Shown in pieces: positions 44,529-52,353 of a stretch of DNA of 64,000 nucleotides. The position numbers were made by a program, and so were the translations under genes. This DNA comes from Salinirubellus salinus. GTDB taxonomy: Archaea; Halobacteriota; Halobacteria; Halobacteriales; Haloarculaceae. A model generated the notes under the pieces. It had not been told where the DNA came from, did not search any database, and saw only the letters and a list, made by a program, of their open reading frames with translations. The DNA is taken from assembly GCF_025231485.1 (NCBI RefSeq), contig NZ_CP104003.1, positions 2,356,001 to 2,420,000 of the forward strand, given 5' to 3'. The number at the start of each line of letters is the position of its first letter. Positions within the stretch are counted from its first letter, which is position 1.

Positions 44529-45601
44529 TCGTATCCGATCCGGGGGTCGATGACCGTGTACAGGAAGTCCTGCAGGATGTTGATGCTCAAGGTGATCAGG
44601 ATGAAGATGAAGATGAGCGACCCGGCGACCGGGAGGTCACCCTGCAGCACCGAGGTCAGGAACAGCTCACCCATGCCGTTGATGCCGAACACCCGTTCGA
44701 CGATGACCGAGCCACCGAGGAGGAGGAACGCCTCCGCGGTGATGATGGGGACGAGCGGGATGAGCGCGTTCCGGAAGACGTGCTTCCAGACGATGCTACG
44801 GGGGCCCAGTCCCTTCGCGCGGGCCGTCTCGACGTAGTTCGAGTTGATGGTCTCGAGGACGGCCGTCCGGCCGATACGCATCTCGTTACCCATCGACGCC
44901 GACCCGAGGACCAGCGCGGCGGGCAGTATCTGCTTGATGGCCGCACCGAGTTCCGCCGGGTCACCGAGGTTCTCGAGCGGCGGCGCCGTCGTCACCTTGG
45001 TCTCGAATATCCAGGTCGACCAGTCGAACGCGAACCCGAGGTACTCCTGTGTCAGCGTCTCCGAGTTCACCAGCAGCGCGACGATGATGATGCCGAGCCA
45101 GAAGTTCGGCATCGCCCGCCAGACGATACCGCCGAACGAGGCGGTGTAGTCCGAGAGCGTGTTCGGGTGCAGCCCCGCGTAGAAGCCGAGCGGGATGCCG
45201 ATGAAGATGGCCACCAGCACCGACCAGAAGCCGAGCCAGATGGTCACGGGCGCACGGGTGGCGATGAGTTCGGCAACCGGCGTCCCGCGCGAGATGTTGT
45301 ACGACTGGCCCAGTTCGAACCGGAACAGGCCGGTCATGAAGTCGATGTACTGCTGCCAGAGCGGGACCCGGCAGGCCTGAAACGCGGCCTCCGGCTGTCC
45401 CGGTTCGACACAGTTCGCTTCGATGATGCCGATACTCTCCGCGACGGCGATGCGGAACGACGGGTCCGGGTTGAGGCCGACGACGGCCGACACCGGGTCG
45501 ATCGGTCCGGCACGGATGATGAGGAACGTGAGCGAGGTCGAGAACAGCAACACCGGGATGGCCAGTATCACCCGACGGGCGAAGTACCGCCAGCGGCTCA
45601 C
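44525..45601 (-). CDS. Dipeptide-type ABC importer permease (DppB-like)
   Basis: A 358-residue permease with about six to seven helices, beginning SRWRYFARRVILAIPVLLFS, the standard DppB/OppB opening. The GTG at 45601 is decided by a good ribosome-binding site (GGAGGTG, 8 bases upstream), so this gene has a leader, unlike many here. The EAA loop (YVETARAKGLGPRSIVWKHV) couples to the ATPases. It is separated from the binding-protein gene by 157 bases containing a palindrome and a possible internal promoter, so permease and ATPase levels may be set independently. Confidence 0.93.
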   Translation of the reverse strand: MSRWRYFARRVILAIPVLLFSTSLTFLIIRAGPIDPVSAVVGLNPDPSFRIAVAESIGIIEANCVEPGQPEAAFQACRVPLWQQYIDFMTGLFRFELGQSYNISRGTPVAELIATRAPVTIWLGFWSVLVAIFIGIPLGFYAGLHPNTLSDYTASFGGIVWRAMPNFWLGIIIVALLVNSETLTQEYLGFAFDWSTWIFETKVTTAPPLENLGDPAELGAAIKQILPAALVLGSASMGNEMRIGRTAVLETINSNYVETARAKGLGPRSIVWKHVFRNALIPLVPIITAEAFLLLGGSVIVERVFGINGMGELFLTSVLQGDLPVAGSLIFIFILITLSINILQDFLYTVIDPRIGYE

Positions 45602-45680
45602 GGCTGCTCACCTCCGTCTGTGCGCGAAATCATACTGAGGGGTACTCGTTTGGTTCCGTTTTCCGGCAATTATCTCTTTC

Positions 45681-45712
45681 GCTATCCGAAGGGCCGATTC
45701 GGCCCCGTAGCG
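45681..45712. promoter_or_regulatory. Palindrome and possible internal promoter between binding protein and permease genes
   Basis: GGGCCGA-T-TCGGCCC (45691-45705) is flanked by CGCTA (45681-45685) and TAGCG (45708-45712). Downstream in the transcription direction (minus) comes CGAAAGAGATAATTG, a good BRE/TATA match, then a leader and a GGAGGT site before the permease. It may be an operator, or a stem that lowers read-through. Confidence 0.5.
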
Positions 45713-45758
45713 GTCGCTAGCCACCGGTCCGCGAAAGAACAGGTCTGTGTGTGGACCC

Positions 45759-47621
45759 TTACTCGCTGTCGGTCTCCAGCCCCTGATCGACGCCCCAGTT
45801 GGTGTACGTGAGCACACCGGTCTGGCCGGTGACCGTGTTCGGGGGGTAGATCAGCTGGAGGAAGTTGTCCGCCGCGGGCCAGTCGGCGATCCACCCGAGG
45901 GTGTACGCCTGCAGGTTGCCCTGGCGACCACGGTCGAGGAGCGTCCCGAACTGGGCCTCCTCGATCTGCATGTCGATGTACGCCTCGCTGAGCGACCCCT
46001 GCAGGATCTGGGCGATCTCGCTCCAGACCGTGCTCTGGTAGTGGGTGAACGTCATCTCGAAGCGGTTGTCGTCGGAGAAGCCGGCCTCCTCCATGACCTG
46101 CACGGCAGAGGCGATGTCCTGCTCACCGGGCGAGTAGGGGTAGGCGTCCTGGACGTGCTGGTCGTACGCGTTGCCACCGCCCGGGTAGACGAGCGGCGGG
46201 GTCAGGTGGTACGCGGGCGACTGGCGGTTCTTGAACACCTGCGACGCGAGCTGCTCCTGGTTCGTCACGTAGGCGACGGCCTGCCGGACCGGCTTGGGCA
46301 CCTCCTGCGTGTTGAACCCGAAGTAGAACGTGCTGACCTCCGGCACCTTGAGGTACTGGGCGGTCATGTCGTTGTCGAGCGGGCCGTACTCGCCGACGGT
46401 GCGGCCGGACTCGTCCTTCGAGGCGTTCTGGACGTTGTCCTGGGAGTACTTCGCGGTGGGGATGCCGAAGATGTCGGCGTTCTGATTCATCGCGTACTGG
46501 AACGCCGCCTCGTCGTCCTCGATGACCTGCCAGTGGACGGCCTCGAGCTTGGCCGGCTCACCGTAGTAGTCGTCGTTGCGGACGATGTCGACGGACGTGC
46601 CCTTCTCCCAGTTGTCGAAGACGAACGGGCCGGCACCGACCGGGTTGGTCTCGAGGAACTCCCGGTAGGAGTCGGTGAGGTTGCCCTCGTCGTCCTGCTC
46701 GTCGCTCGGCGAGTCGCCGGCGATGCCCTTCGGGTAGACCGCGAAGGACGAGTACGCCAGCATCTGGAGCGTCGCGTGGAACGCCTGGTTCAGCTGGATG
46801 CGGAACGTCTGCTCGTCGTCGGCGAAGACGGCGAGGCCCTCCTCTGCGTAGTCGCCGTCGCCGCCCTCCTGGACGACGCCGAGCGAGTCGAGGATGAAGT
46901 ACGAACGGACCGAGTTCGGGGAGTACGCGAGGCGCTCGAACGCGTAGACGAAGTCCTCGGCGGTGACCGGGTCGCCGTTGTGGAACGTCGCGTCCTGGAG
47001 CGTGAACGTGTACTCGGTGAAGTCGTCGTTCGTCTCGTACTCCGCGGCCAGCAGCGGCTCGGTCGTCGTCTCGCCGTTCGGGTAGTTGAACAGCGCGTCG
47101 AAGACGTTCTGGACGACGGTCCCGGAGGCGGTGTCACCGGACTTGACCGGGTCGTAGCCACCGGAGCCGTTCGTGCCCGTCAGAATCTGCTCGAGGGTGC
47201 GACCGTTCGGGTTGTCGCCCTTGTCGAAGTCGACCTTCTTCTGGCGCGAGGTCCCCATCGCACCGAACTTCGGCGCATCGACGTAGTCGTACGCGAAGCG
47301 CTCGGTGGCGCCGTGGAACGCGTTGACGAGGACGACGTCCTCCCAGTTCGCCTCCTCGATGGCGACGTAGGCTTCGTTGCGGGCCTGTGCGGCCTCGTCG
47401 GTCGGGCCGAGGTTCGACTGGACCGTCTCGTAGGCCGCCTTGGCGTCCTGCCACGCCGAGGACTCGGCCATCGGCGCTTCGGTCGGCGTGCCGTCGCCGT
47501 CGCCACCGCCTTCCGTCGGGGTGCTGTCGGTGCCGGAACAGCCAGCGAGGCCGACTGCACCCGCCGTACCGCCCGTCGCCACGAGGAAGCGGCGGCGGGA
47601 CATGTTGTTATCGTTAGTCAT
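45759..47621 (-). CDS. Dipeptide/oligopeptide-type ABC importer substrate-binding protein (Tat lipoprotein)
   Basis: A 620-residue family 5 solute-binding protein. The signal peptide is MSRRRFLVATGGTAGAVGLAGC: Tat motif plus lipobox. A Thr/Gly/Asp linker follows. The SBP_bac_5 body includes FTLQDATFHNGDPVTAEDFV, the hallmark strand-helix, and later EEAGFSDDNRFEMTFTHYQS. It captures a peptide or other ligand outside the cell for the permeases encoded downstream. Two starts are possible, ATG 47621 and ATG 47603; two TATA-like elements (GTAAATTTAA at 47651-47660 and CAATAAAAAC at 47634-47643, minus strand) fit one each. The substrate is not known. Confidence 0.93.
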   Translation of the reverse strand: MTNDNNMSRRRFLVATGGTAGAVGLAGCSGTDSTPTEGGGDGDGTPTEAPMAESSAWQDAKAAYETVQSNLGPTDEAAQARNEAYVAIEEANWEDVVLVNAFHGATERFAYDYVDAPKFGAMGTSRQKKVDFDKGDNPNGRTLEQILTGTNGSGGYDPVKSGDTASGTVVQNVFDALFNYPNGETTTEPLLAAEYETNDDFTEYTFTLQDATFHNGDPVTAEDFVYAFERLAYSPNSVRSYFILDSLGVVQEGGDGDYAEEGLAVFADDEQTFRIQLNQAFHATLQMLAYSSFAVYPKGIAGDSPSDEQDDEGNLTDSYREFLETNPVGAGPFVFDNWEKGTSVDIVRNDDYYGEPAKLEAVHWQVIEDDEAAFQYAMNQNADIFGIPTAKYSQDNVQNASKDESGRTVGEYGPLDNDMTAQYLKVPEVSTFYFGFNTQEVPKPVRQAVAYVTNQEQLASQVFKNRQSPAYHLTPPLVYPGGGNAYDQHVQDAYPYSPGEQDIASAVQVMEEAGFSDDNRFEMTFTHYQSTVWSEIAQILQGSLSEAYIDMQIEEAQFGTLLDRGRQGNLQAYTLGWIADWPAADNFLQLIYPPNTVTGQTGVLTYTNWGVDQGLETDSE

Positions 47622-47633
47622 TCCAAAGGAGTC

Positions 47634-47660
47634 GTTTTTATTGCTCGTGGTTAAATTTAC
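47634..47660 (-). promoter_or_regulatory. Promoter region of the dipeptide-importer operon
   Basis: Two A/T-rich elements on the minus strand, GTAAATTTAA (47651-47660) and CAATAAAAAC (47634-47643), lie upstream of the binding-protein gene. The whole 306-base gap 47622-47927 is less GC-rich than its surroundings and holds only this promoter and the one for the small plus-strand gene. Confidence 0.5.
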
Positions 47661-47896
47661 CGTTACCGCTCCACCACGAGGGGAGCGTACTGTTTCCCGG
47701 CCGAACGTAGTGGGAATGTGCCATACGCTGCCGTCCCGTTACAACTTTCGACACAAGTACCTGCCGTACGGTGAAATCCGATTTTTACTGTCAGTCGCTG
47801 GCACGCGACCACGTGCGCGCGAGCAGCCCGCTATCGGGCGATTCCGCCGCCCCCTCACCGGGGTGCGAGAGTGTGATACGGTGTCAATCCACCATA

Positions 47897-47905
47897 CTTA
47901 TATAC
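47897..47905 (+). promoter_or_regulatory. TATA box for the 52-residue protein
   Basis: CTTATATAC lies 23-31 bases before the ATG at 47928. It is one of the best TATA matches in the window and indicates a leaderless transcript. Confidence 0.65.
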
Positions 47906-47927
47906 TCCGTGGCAACTACTCGCATAT

Positions 47928-48086
47928 ATGTCGACTGAACCGGCCACTACCGGCGGGGATATGTACGACTGCGAGGTGATGGCCTCCGAGGACGGCGAGG
48001 AGTTCGTCATCGCGGAGATATGTCGGGACGACGCGTGGCTCTCGGCACGGAGCGAGGGCGCGCTCCCGCTCGACGAGTGGCGGTAG
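47928..48086 (+). CDS. Small acidic protein (52 aa), DUF7556-like
   Basis: An ORF of 53 codons with its own strong TATA box. The protein reads MSTEPATTGGDMYDCEVMAS, then DGEEFVIAEICRDDAWLSA and ends LPLDEWR. The EFVIAxIxxDxAWLS core is shared by a family of very small haloarchaeal proteins, which I recall as DUF7556 (not verified). There is no membrane segment, and the two cysteines are not in a pair. Function is unknown. It lies between the importer operon (divergent) and the convergent MutS-like gene. Confidence 0.7.
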   Translation: MSTEPATTGGDMYDCEVMASEDGEEFVIAEICRDDAWLSARSEGALPLDEWR

Positions 48087-48111
48087 CCGACCCCGTGACC
48101 GGTCGGTCCGG

Positions 48112-50115
48112 TCAGTCCGACTGGGCGGGCCGGCGGTTCCCGCCGAACTTCTCCAGCAACCGTTCGTAGAACGCCCCGTCACCGTCGGGGTCGGTCGCCA
48201 GTTTCTCCACGATGAGCTCCGGCGTCGACCGGGCGAGGTGGTCCTTCCGGGGCGAACGGTTCACCACGAGTTCTCCCGCCTCCAGTCCGACCGCCTCGAT
48301 GCCGTCGACGGTCACGTCGATACTGCAGGCGTCGCGGATCTCGCCCGCGAGGTGCGAGACGAACACCGCCGTCGAGTCCGACTCCGCGAGCGACTCCAGG
48401 ATACCTGCGATGATGACCGCGCTCGCGCCCGGTTCGGTTATCGACTCCAGCTCGTCGACGAGGACGAGTCGCCGGGCGTCGCCGGTCGCCAGCCCACCGA
48501 ACTCCCGGAGCGTCGACTCGAACGCGCCCGCGTCGAGTGTTCCCTGTGACTTGGCCTGGTAGTGGACCGACTCGAACCGCTCCGTGCGGGCGGCCTCGGC
48601 CGGGACGGGCAGGCCCATGTGCGCGAGGACGACGACGAGCGCGACGAGGTCGAGGGTGGAGGTCTTGCCTCCCGAGTTCACGCCCGACAGGAGCGCCACC
48701 CCGCCAACGCCGTAGTCGACCGGGTCCACGTCCGCGAACGCCACGTCCAGCAACGGCGAGCGACCGCCCTCGATCTCGAACCCCTCGTCGCCGAACTCGG
48801 GCATCGTGCACTCGAAGTCGCGGGCGAACCGCGAGACGGCCAGTTCCACGTCGAGTTCGAGCGCCGCGTCCACGAGGTCCGCCGCGGGGTCCCGCAGGTC
48901 GGCCAGCGACTCGGCGAGTTCCCGTTTCAGGCGCGCGGCCCGCCGGTCACGCTCGGCGGTGAGCTGCTCGCGCAGCCGGGAGACCACCCGGTCGTCCGCC
49001 TCGACGGGGAACGTCGGCTCGTCGCCGAACGCCTGTCGCACCAGCGACTCGTGGTCGGGCACGCCCAGCGCGTCGACGAGGTGCTCGCGGGCCGCCTCGA
49101 CGGCCGCGGCGAACTCGTCGCTCAGTTCCCGGCGGAGCAGGGAGTCGACGCCCGCGCCCTGCTCCACCAGCGAGAGCAGGTCCGCCCCTTCGATAGTCAC
49201 GTCGCGCTCCTCGATGGCCTCGCGGAGGCGGTCGTTCGCGACGCTCTCGGCCACCGACACCGCGGCGTCGAGGTCGTCGACCGCCCGTTCGAGTGCGTCC
49301 AGCTCGTCGTCGCCGGCGACGGTCCCGTCGCCCTCCAGCCCCGCCAGCGCCGCCTCCAGCGCGTCGAGGTCACAGTCGGTGTCGAGGTCGGCCGCCCGCG
49401 CGACGGCCGCGGCCGCTCGCAGTCGGTCGCGGTTGCGCGCGAAGAAGTCCAGTGCTCGCTCGGGCACCACCGAGAGCGGGTCCGCCAGCGCCTCGGGTTC
49501 GACGCGCACGTCGCCCTCCACCTCCACGCCGAGGAACCGCTCATCCAGCGCGACGACGGTCGAGTACCCCCGTGCCAGCTCGGCGAGGCCGCGGGCGTCC
49601 TCCACGAGTTCGACGGAGAGTTCGGGGACGGCGTTCCGGGCACGGGAGTACGTCTCGGCGTCACCCGTCGCGAGACAGCGGTCGCGGACCCGCACGTCGC
49701 GGGCGGGTTCGAGCGGTTCGACCCCCTCGAGCGCCTCCAGCACGGCGGGGTCGGGGTCGCGCTCGGCCGCGGCCTCGGCGAACGTCCGGACCTCCTCGAT
49801 GCGCGACTCGCTGGCCGAGGGATAGAGCGTCTCGAGGCGTCTCGCGGCGTAGTCGGTGACCGCACGCTCCTGCAGCAGCGAGAGGGCCGACCGGTAGATC
49901 TCCCGGGAGCGGTCGGTCCCGAGGAAGGTGCCATCGTCGCCGTGGCGGGCCCGGATTGCAGCCCGAGCGATACGGGCCGCCCGGCCCTCGCTGATGCCCG
50001 GTGCGCGGGCGATGGTCGCCACGTCGCCGGCGTCGAGGGCCGCTTCCGGGTCGTCCAGCTCGCGGAGGCGGTCGGCGGTCTTCGACCCGACGCCGGGGAT
50101 GGCCTCGAGGTCCAT
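48112..50115 (-). CDS. MutS-family ATPase with N-terminal helix-hairpin-helix (MutS5/MutS2-like)
   Basis: A 667-residue protein from ATG 50115. The first 55 residues are an HhH DNA-binding unit (LEAIPGVGSKTADRLRELDD; then APGISEGRAARIARAAI). Long helical core and clamp regions follow. The C-terminal MutS ATPase has Walker A LLSGVNSGGKTSTLDL (near 475), LPVPAEAARTERFESVHYQA, STLREFGGLATGDARRLVLV leading to Walker B VDELES, and FVSHLAGEI. It lacks the N-terminal mismatch-recognition domain with Phe-x-Glu, so it is not a canonical MutS1. It resembles the haloarchaeal MutS5-type proteins thought to act on branched DNA. No MutL is adjacent. Confidence 0.88.
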   Translation of the reverse strand: MDLEAIPGVGSKTADRLRELDDPEAALDAGDVATIARAPGISEGRAARIARAAIRARHGDDGTFLGTDRSREIYRSALSLLQERAVTDYAARRLETLYPSASESRIEEVRTFAEAAAERDPDPAVLEALEGVEPLEPARDVRVRDRCLATGDAETYSRARNAVPELSVELVEDARGLAELARGYSTVVALDERFLGVEVEGDVRVEPEALADPLSVVPERALDFFARNRDRLRAAAAVARAADLDTDCDLDALEAALAGLEGDGTVAGDDELDALERAVDDLDAAVSVAESVANDRLREAIEERDVTIEGADLLSLVEQGAGVDSLLRRELSDEFAAAVEAAREHLVDALGVPDHESLVRQAFGDEPTFPVEADDRVVSRLREQLTAERDRRAARLKRELAESLADLRDPAADLVDAALELDVELAVSRFARDFECTMPEFGDEGFEIEGGRSPLLDVAFADVDPVDYGVGGVALLSGVNSGGKTSTLDLVALVVVLAHMGLPVPAEAARTERFESVHYQAKSQGTLDAGAFESTLREFGGLATGDARRLVLVDELESITEPGASAVIIAGILESLAESDSTAVFVSHLAGEIRDACSIDVTVDGIEAVGLEAGELVVNRSPRKDHLARSTPELIVEKLATDPDGDGAFYERLLEKFGGNRRPAQSD

Positions 50116-50678
50116 TTGTCCGGGATAGCGCCGGCGGAGTGGTTAACTCCACCGCCTCCGGGTGTGTGCGGCTTCGGATAGTTCTGGTGCGCCTGCCGTG
50201 GGCGGCGACGAGCGGGAAGGGGGTGCCTCGTGGCGACGAGCGGGAGCGCGAATCGCGGTACAACGTAAACCGCACCGCCCAGCACAGCCCTCGTACCTCC
50301 CCAACCGGCTCGCTTCGCTCGCCCCTCGCGCGGAGCCATTCGCGGGCGCTCCCTTCGGTCGCGCACCGCTCACCGCACGCGCCGGGATGTTCGCTCAGGC
50401 GAGCGAAGCACCCGGCCTGCGCGGCGTGAGCGAACGTACTGTGAGCGCCGCCGCGCACAGGGGAAGGGCTGGGCACGCCGTGTCCGAGCGAAGCGAGGAC
50501 CGGCCGCTTCGCGGAGCGGTCGCTGTGCGGCGCGGTTCACCATGTACCGTGCTAGTCCACATGCCCGTCTCCACAAAACCCACCACACGCCCGTCTCCAC
50601 AAAAATTCACTACCCACTCGACCCGAAGCACACCCGCCTTCCGGTCGGCTTTTCACCACCCACCACGACCCACACGCA
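50116..50678. other. Intergenic region without a gene; hairpin-rich, with a direct repeat
   Basis: 563 bases between the MutS-like gene and larE. Reading both strands I see no ORF with haloarchaeal protein character. The first 400 bases are rich in GAGCGAAGCGAG-like and CTCGCTTCGCTC-like motifs and short inverted repeats. The last 120 bases are poorer in GC and hold a 16-base direct repeat and a probable larE promoter (GCTTTTCACC at about 50648). Confidence 0.6.
50563..50604 (+). repeat. 16-base direct repeat upstream of larE
   Basis: GCCCGTCTCCACAAAA occurs at 50563-50578 and again at 50589-50604, exactly 26 bases apart. The copies lie 75-116 bases before the larE start and could be tandem binding sites for a regulator. 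Confidence 0.65.
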
Positions 50679-51560
50679 ATGACCGACGCCACGCTGGACG
50701 AGAAGATTGCGGCCGTCCGCGAGGACCTCGCCGGCTTCGACGGCGTCCTCGTCGCGTTCTCCGGCGGCGTGGACTCCGCCGTGGTCGCGGCGCTCGCCCA
50801 CGACGCGCTCGGGGACGACGCCGTCGCCTGCACGGCCCGCAGCGAGACGCTCCCCGCAGCGGAACTCGAGGACGCCACCCGCGTCGCCGAGGAGATCGGC
50901 ATCCGCCACGAGACGACCACGTTCTCCGAACTCGACGACCCGAACTTCGTCCTCAACGACGGCGACCGGTGCTACCACTGCCGGACGATGCGGCTCGGGA
51001 AGATGTTCGAGACGGCCCGCGAACTGGGCATCTCGACGGTCTGTGACGGCACGAACGCGTCCGACCCCGGCGAGGGCCACCGGCCCGGCCTCCGCGCCGT
51101 CGCGGAGATGGACGCCTACTCCCCCCTGCTCGAACACGACGTCACCAAGCCCGAGGTCCGCGCGATCGCCGAGCGCTACGACCTCTCCGTGGCCGACAAG
51201 CCCTCGATGGCCTGTCTCTCCTCGCGCATCCCGACCGGCCTCGAGGTGACCGAGGAACGCCTCTCGCGCGTGGAGCGGGCCGAGACCCTCCTCCGCGAGT
51301 GGGGGTTCGAGCAGTTCCGCGTGCGCGACCACGACGGTCTCGCCCGCATCGAGGTCGGCACCGAGGAACTGGAACGCGCGCTGGACCCGGCGTTCGCCGA
51401 GGCCGCGGAACACCACCTGAGCGATATCGGCTTCGAGCACGTCACGCTCGACCTGGGCGGCTACGAGACGGGGAGCGTCTCGCCGGCCGGCGAGGACGAG
51501 GAGGTGGAAGCGGACGTCGAGGCCATCCTCGACGCCGACTACCCGAGCGTCGACGACTGA
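50679..51560 (+). CDS. larE: ATP-dependent sacrificial sulfur transferase LarE
   Basis: A 293-residue PP-loop enzyme. The ATP site is AFSGGVDSAVVAAL (residues 26-39). LarE adenylates and thiolates the carboxylates of the pyridinium dithio-dicarboxylate nickel-pincer nucleotide, the cofactor of lactate racemase and relatives. It has three conserved cysteines, Cys98 and Cys101 (DRCYHCR) and Cys179 (PSMACLSSRIPTG). This matches the LarE class in which three cysteines hold a [4Fe-4S] cluster that carries the transferable sulfur, rather than the class that sacrifices a single Cys. larB, larC and larA are not in the window. The C-terminal domain is complete. Confidence 0.93.
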   Translation: MTDATLDEKIAAVREDLAGFDGVLVAFSGGVDSAVVAALAHDALGDDAVACTARSETLPAAELEDATRVAEEIGIRHETTTFSELDDPNFVLNDGDRCYHCRTMRLGKMFETARELGISTVCDGTNASDPGEGHRPGLRAVAEMDAYSPLLEHDVTKPEVRAIAERYDLSVADKPSMACLSSRIPTGLEVTEERLSRVERAETLLREWGFEQFRVRDHDGLARIEVGTEELERALDPAFAEAAEHHLSDIGFEHVTLDLGGYETGSVSPAGEDEEVEADVEAILDADYPSVDD

Positions 51561-51579
51561 GCGCGGCGGGCTGCCGGCC

Positions 51580-52299
51580 TCAGAGGTTCGCCGGCCGCAG
51601 CAGGTCGTCGCCCCCGTCGCCGTCCAGTTCGACCGGAAGCCGGGGGGCGCCGTCGCGCAGTTGCGGTCGAATCCAGCCGTGCGTGTTCACGACGCCCGCC
51701 TCGACCGGCCGGCCGTCGGTGTCGACCACCGCGATACCGTCGCTCCGGAGTCGCGAGACGGTGACCCGTGAGCCGTACTCGCGGATGTCGCCGTAGGCGA
51801 TGAACCGGCCGTCCTCGCCGGCGGCGGTCAGGCCGACGGCGCCGAGCGCCCCGATGACGCCGTCGCCGGTGCCGCCGTACTCGTCGAGGAACACGCCGGC
51901 GTCCTCGGCCACCGCGTGGGCCTCGTGCTTCTCGACCACGTCCGTCTGAGCGCGGTGGCCGAACGCCGTCACCGTCGCGGGCACGTCGGCCTCGGGCGCG
52001 ACGCAGAGACCGGGGTCGGCCACGTCGGCCATCACGTCCGCGAGGTAGGCGCCCGCGTCCGCGACGACGGCCTCGCGGGGGTCGTCACGGTCGTCGTCGA
52101 CCTCGAACACGAGGCAGGCGGCGCTGTTGTGGGTCGTGTAGGGGACCCGGTCGTCGACGAGGAACTGCTGGCGGACGCTCCCGACCCACGAGAGGTCGTG
52201 GGCGGCCGCCAGTTCCGCGCCGAGGTCGCGGCTGACCCACCCGGTGCCGTGGTCGCTGTCGACCGAGTCCGTGTCGTCGATTCCGACGAGGAGTCGCAT
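51580..52299 (-). CDS. TiaS-like protein, short form (IDDTDS family)
   Basis: A 239-residue protein from ATG 52299. It starts LLVGIDDTDSVDSDHGTGWV, the signature of tRNA-Ile2 agmatinylcytidine synthetase (TiaS) and its paralogues. It continues with a VPYTTHNSAACLVFEV strand and EYGGTGDGVIGALGAVGLTA, the Gly-rich segment of the kinase-like domain. Full TiaS has about 420 residues with an OB fold and zinc ribbon for tRNA binding; these are absent, so this is probably a paralogue with another substrate. It is divergent from an iron/cobalamin-type importer and shares its promoter palindrome, so the two may be co-regulated. Confidence 0.75.
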   Translation of the reverse strand: MRLLVGIDDTDSVDSDHGTGWVSRDLGAELAAAHDLSWVGSVRQQFLVDDRVPYTTHNSAACLVFEVDDDRDDPREAVVADAGAYLADVMADVADPGLCVAPEADVPATVTAFGHRAQTDVVEKHEAHAVAEDAGVFLDEYGGTGDGVIGALGAVGLTAAGEDGRFIAYGDIREYGSRVTVSRLRSDGIAVVDTDGRPVEAGVVNTHGWIRPQLRDGAPRLPVELDGDGGDDLLRPANL

Positions 52300-52317
52300 C
52301 GGCGACCCTGCGGGGCG

Positions 52318-52333
52318 AACGACTTTAGTCGTT
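52318..52333. promoter_or_regulatory. 16-bp palindrome in a shared divergent promoter
   Basis: AACGACT-TT-AGTCGTT: perfect 7-bp arms. Its centre, TTTAG/CTAAA, is about 26 bases from the ATG at 52299 and 28 bases from the ATG at 52354. That is the TATA distance for both leaderless genes. A dimeric regulator binding here would block both promoters at once. Confidence 0.65.
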
Positions 52334-52353
52334 GTGAGCCTCGCGATATATCC

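Noticed and set aside
50390-50540. Possible CRISPR array from recurring GAGCGAAGCGAG motifs
   Set aside because: Copies are short, irregularly spaced, in both orientations and not separated by unique spacers of equal length. No cas gene is present.
50162-50678. Possible genes in the 563-base gap before larE
   Set aside because: Open frames exist on both strands, but their translations are Arg/Ser/Pro-rich, have no start context or motif, and differ in every frame. The DNA is dominated by short inverted repeats.
52343-52352. CGATATATCC as the TATA box of the iron-importer gene
   Set aside because: It lies only 2-11 bases before the ATG, too close for a transcript that includes the start codon and Tat signal. 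The palindrome at 52318-52333 has the right spacing.
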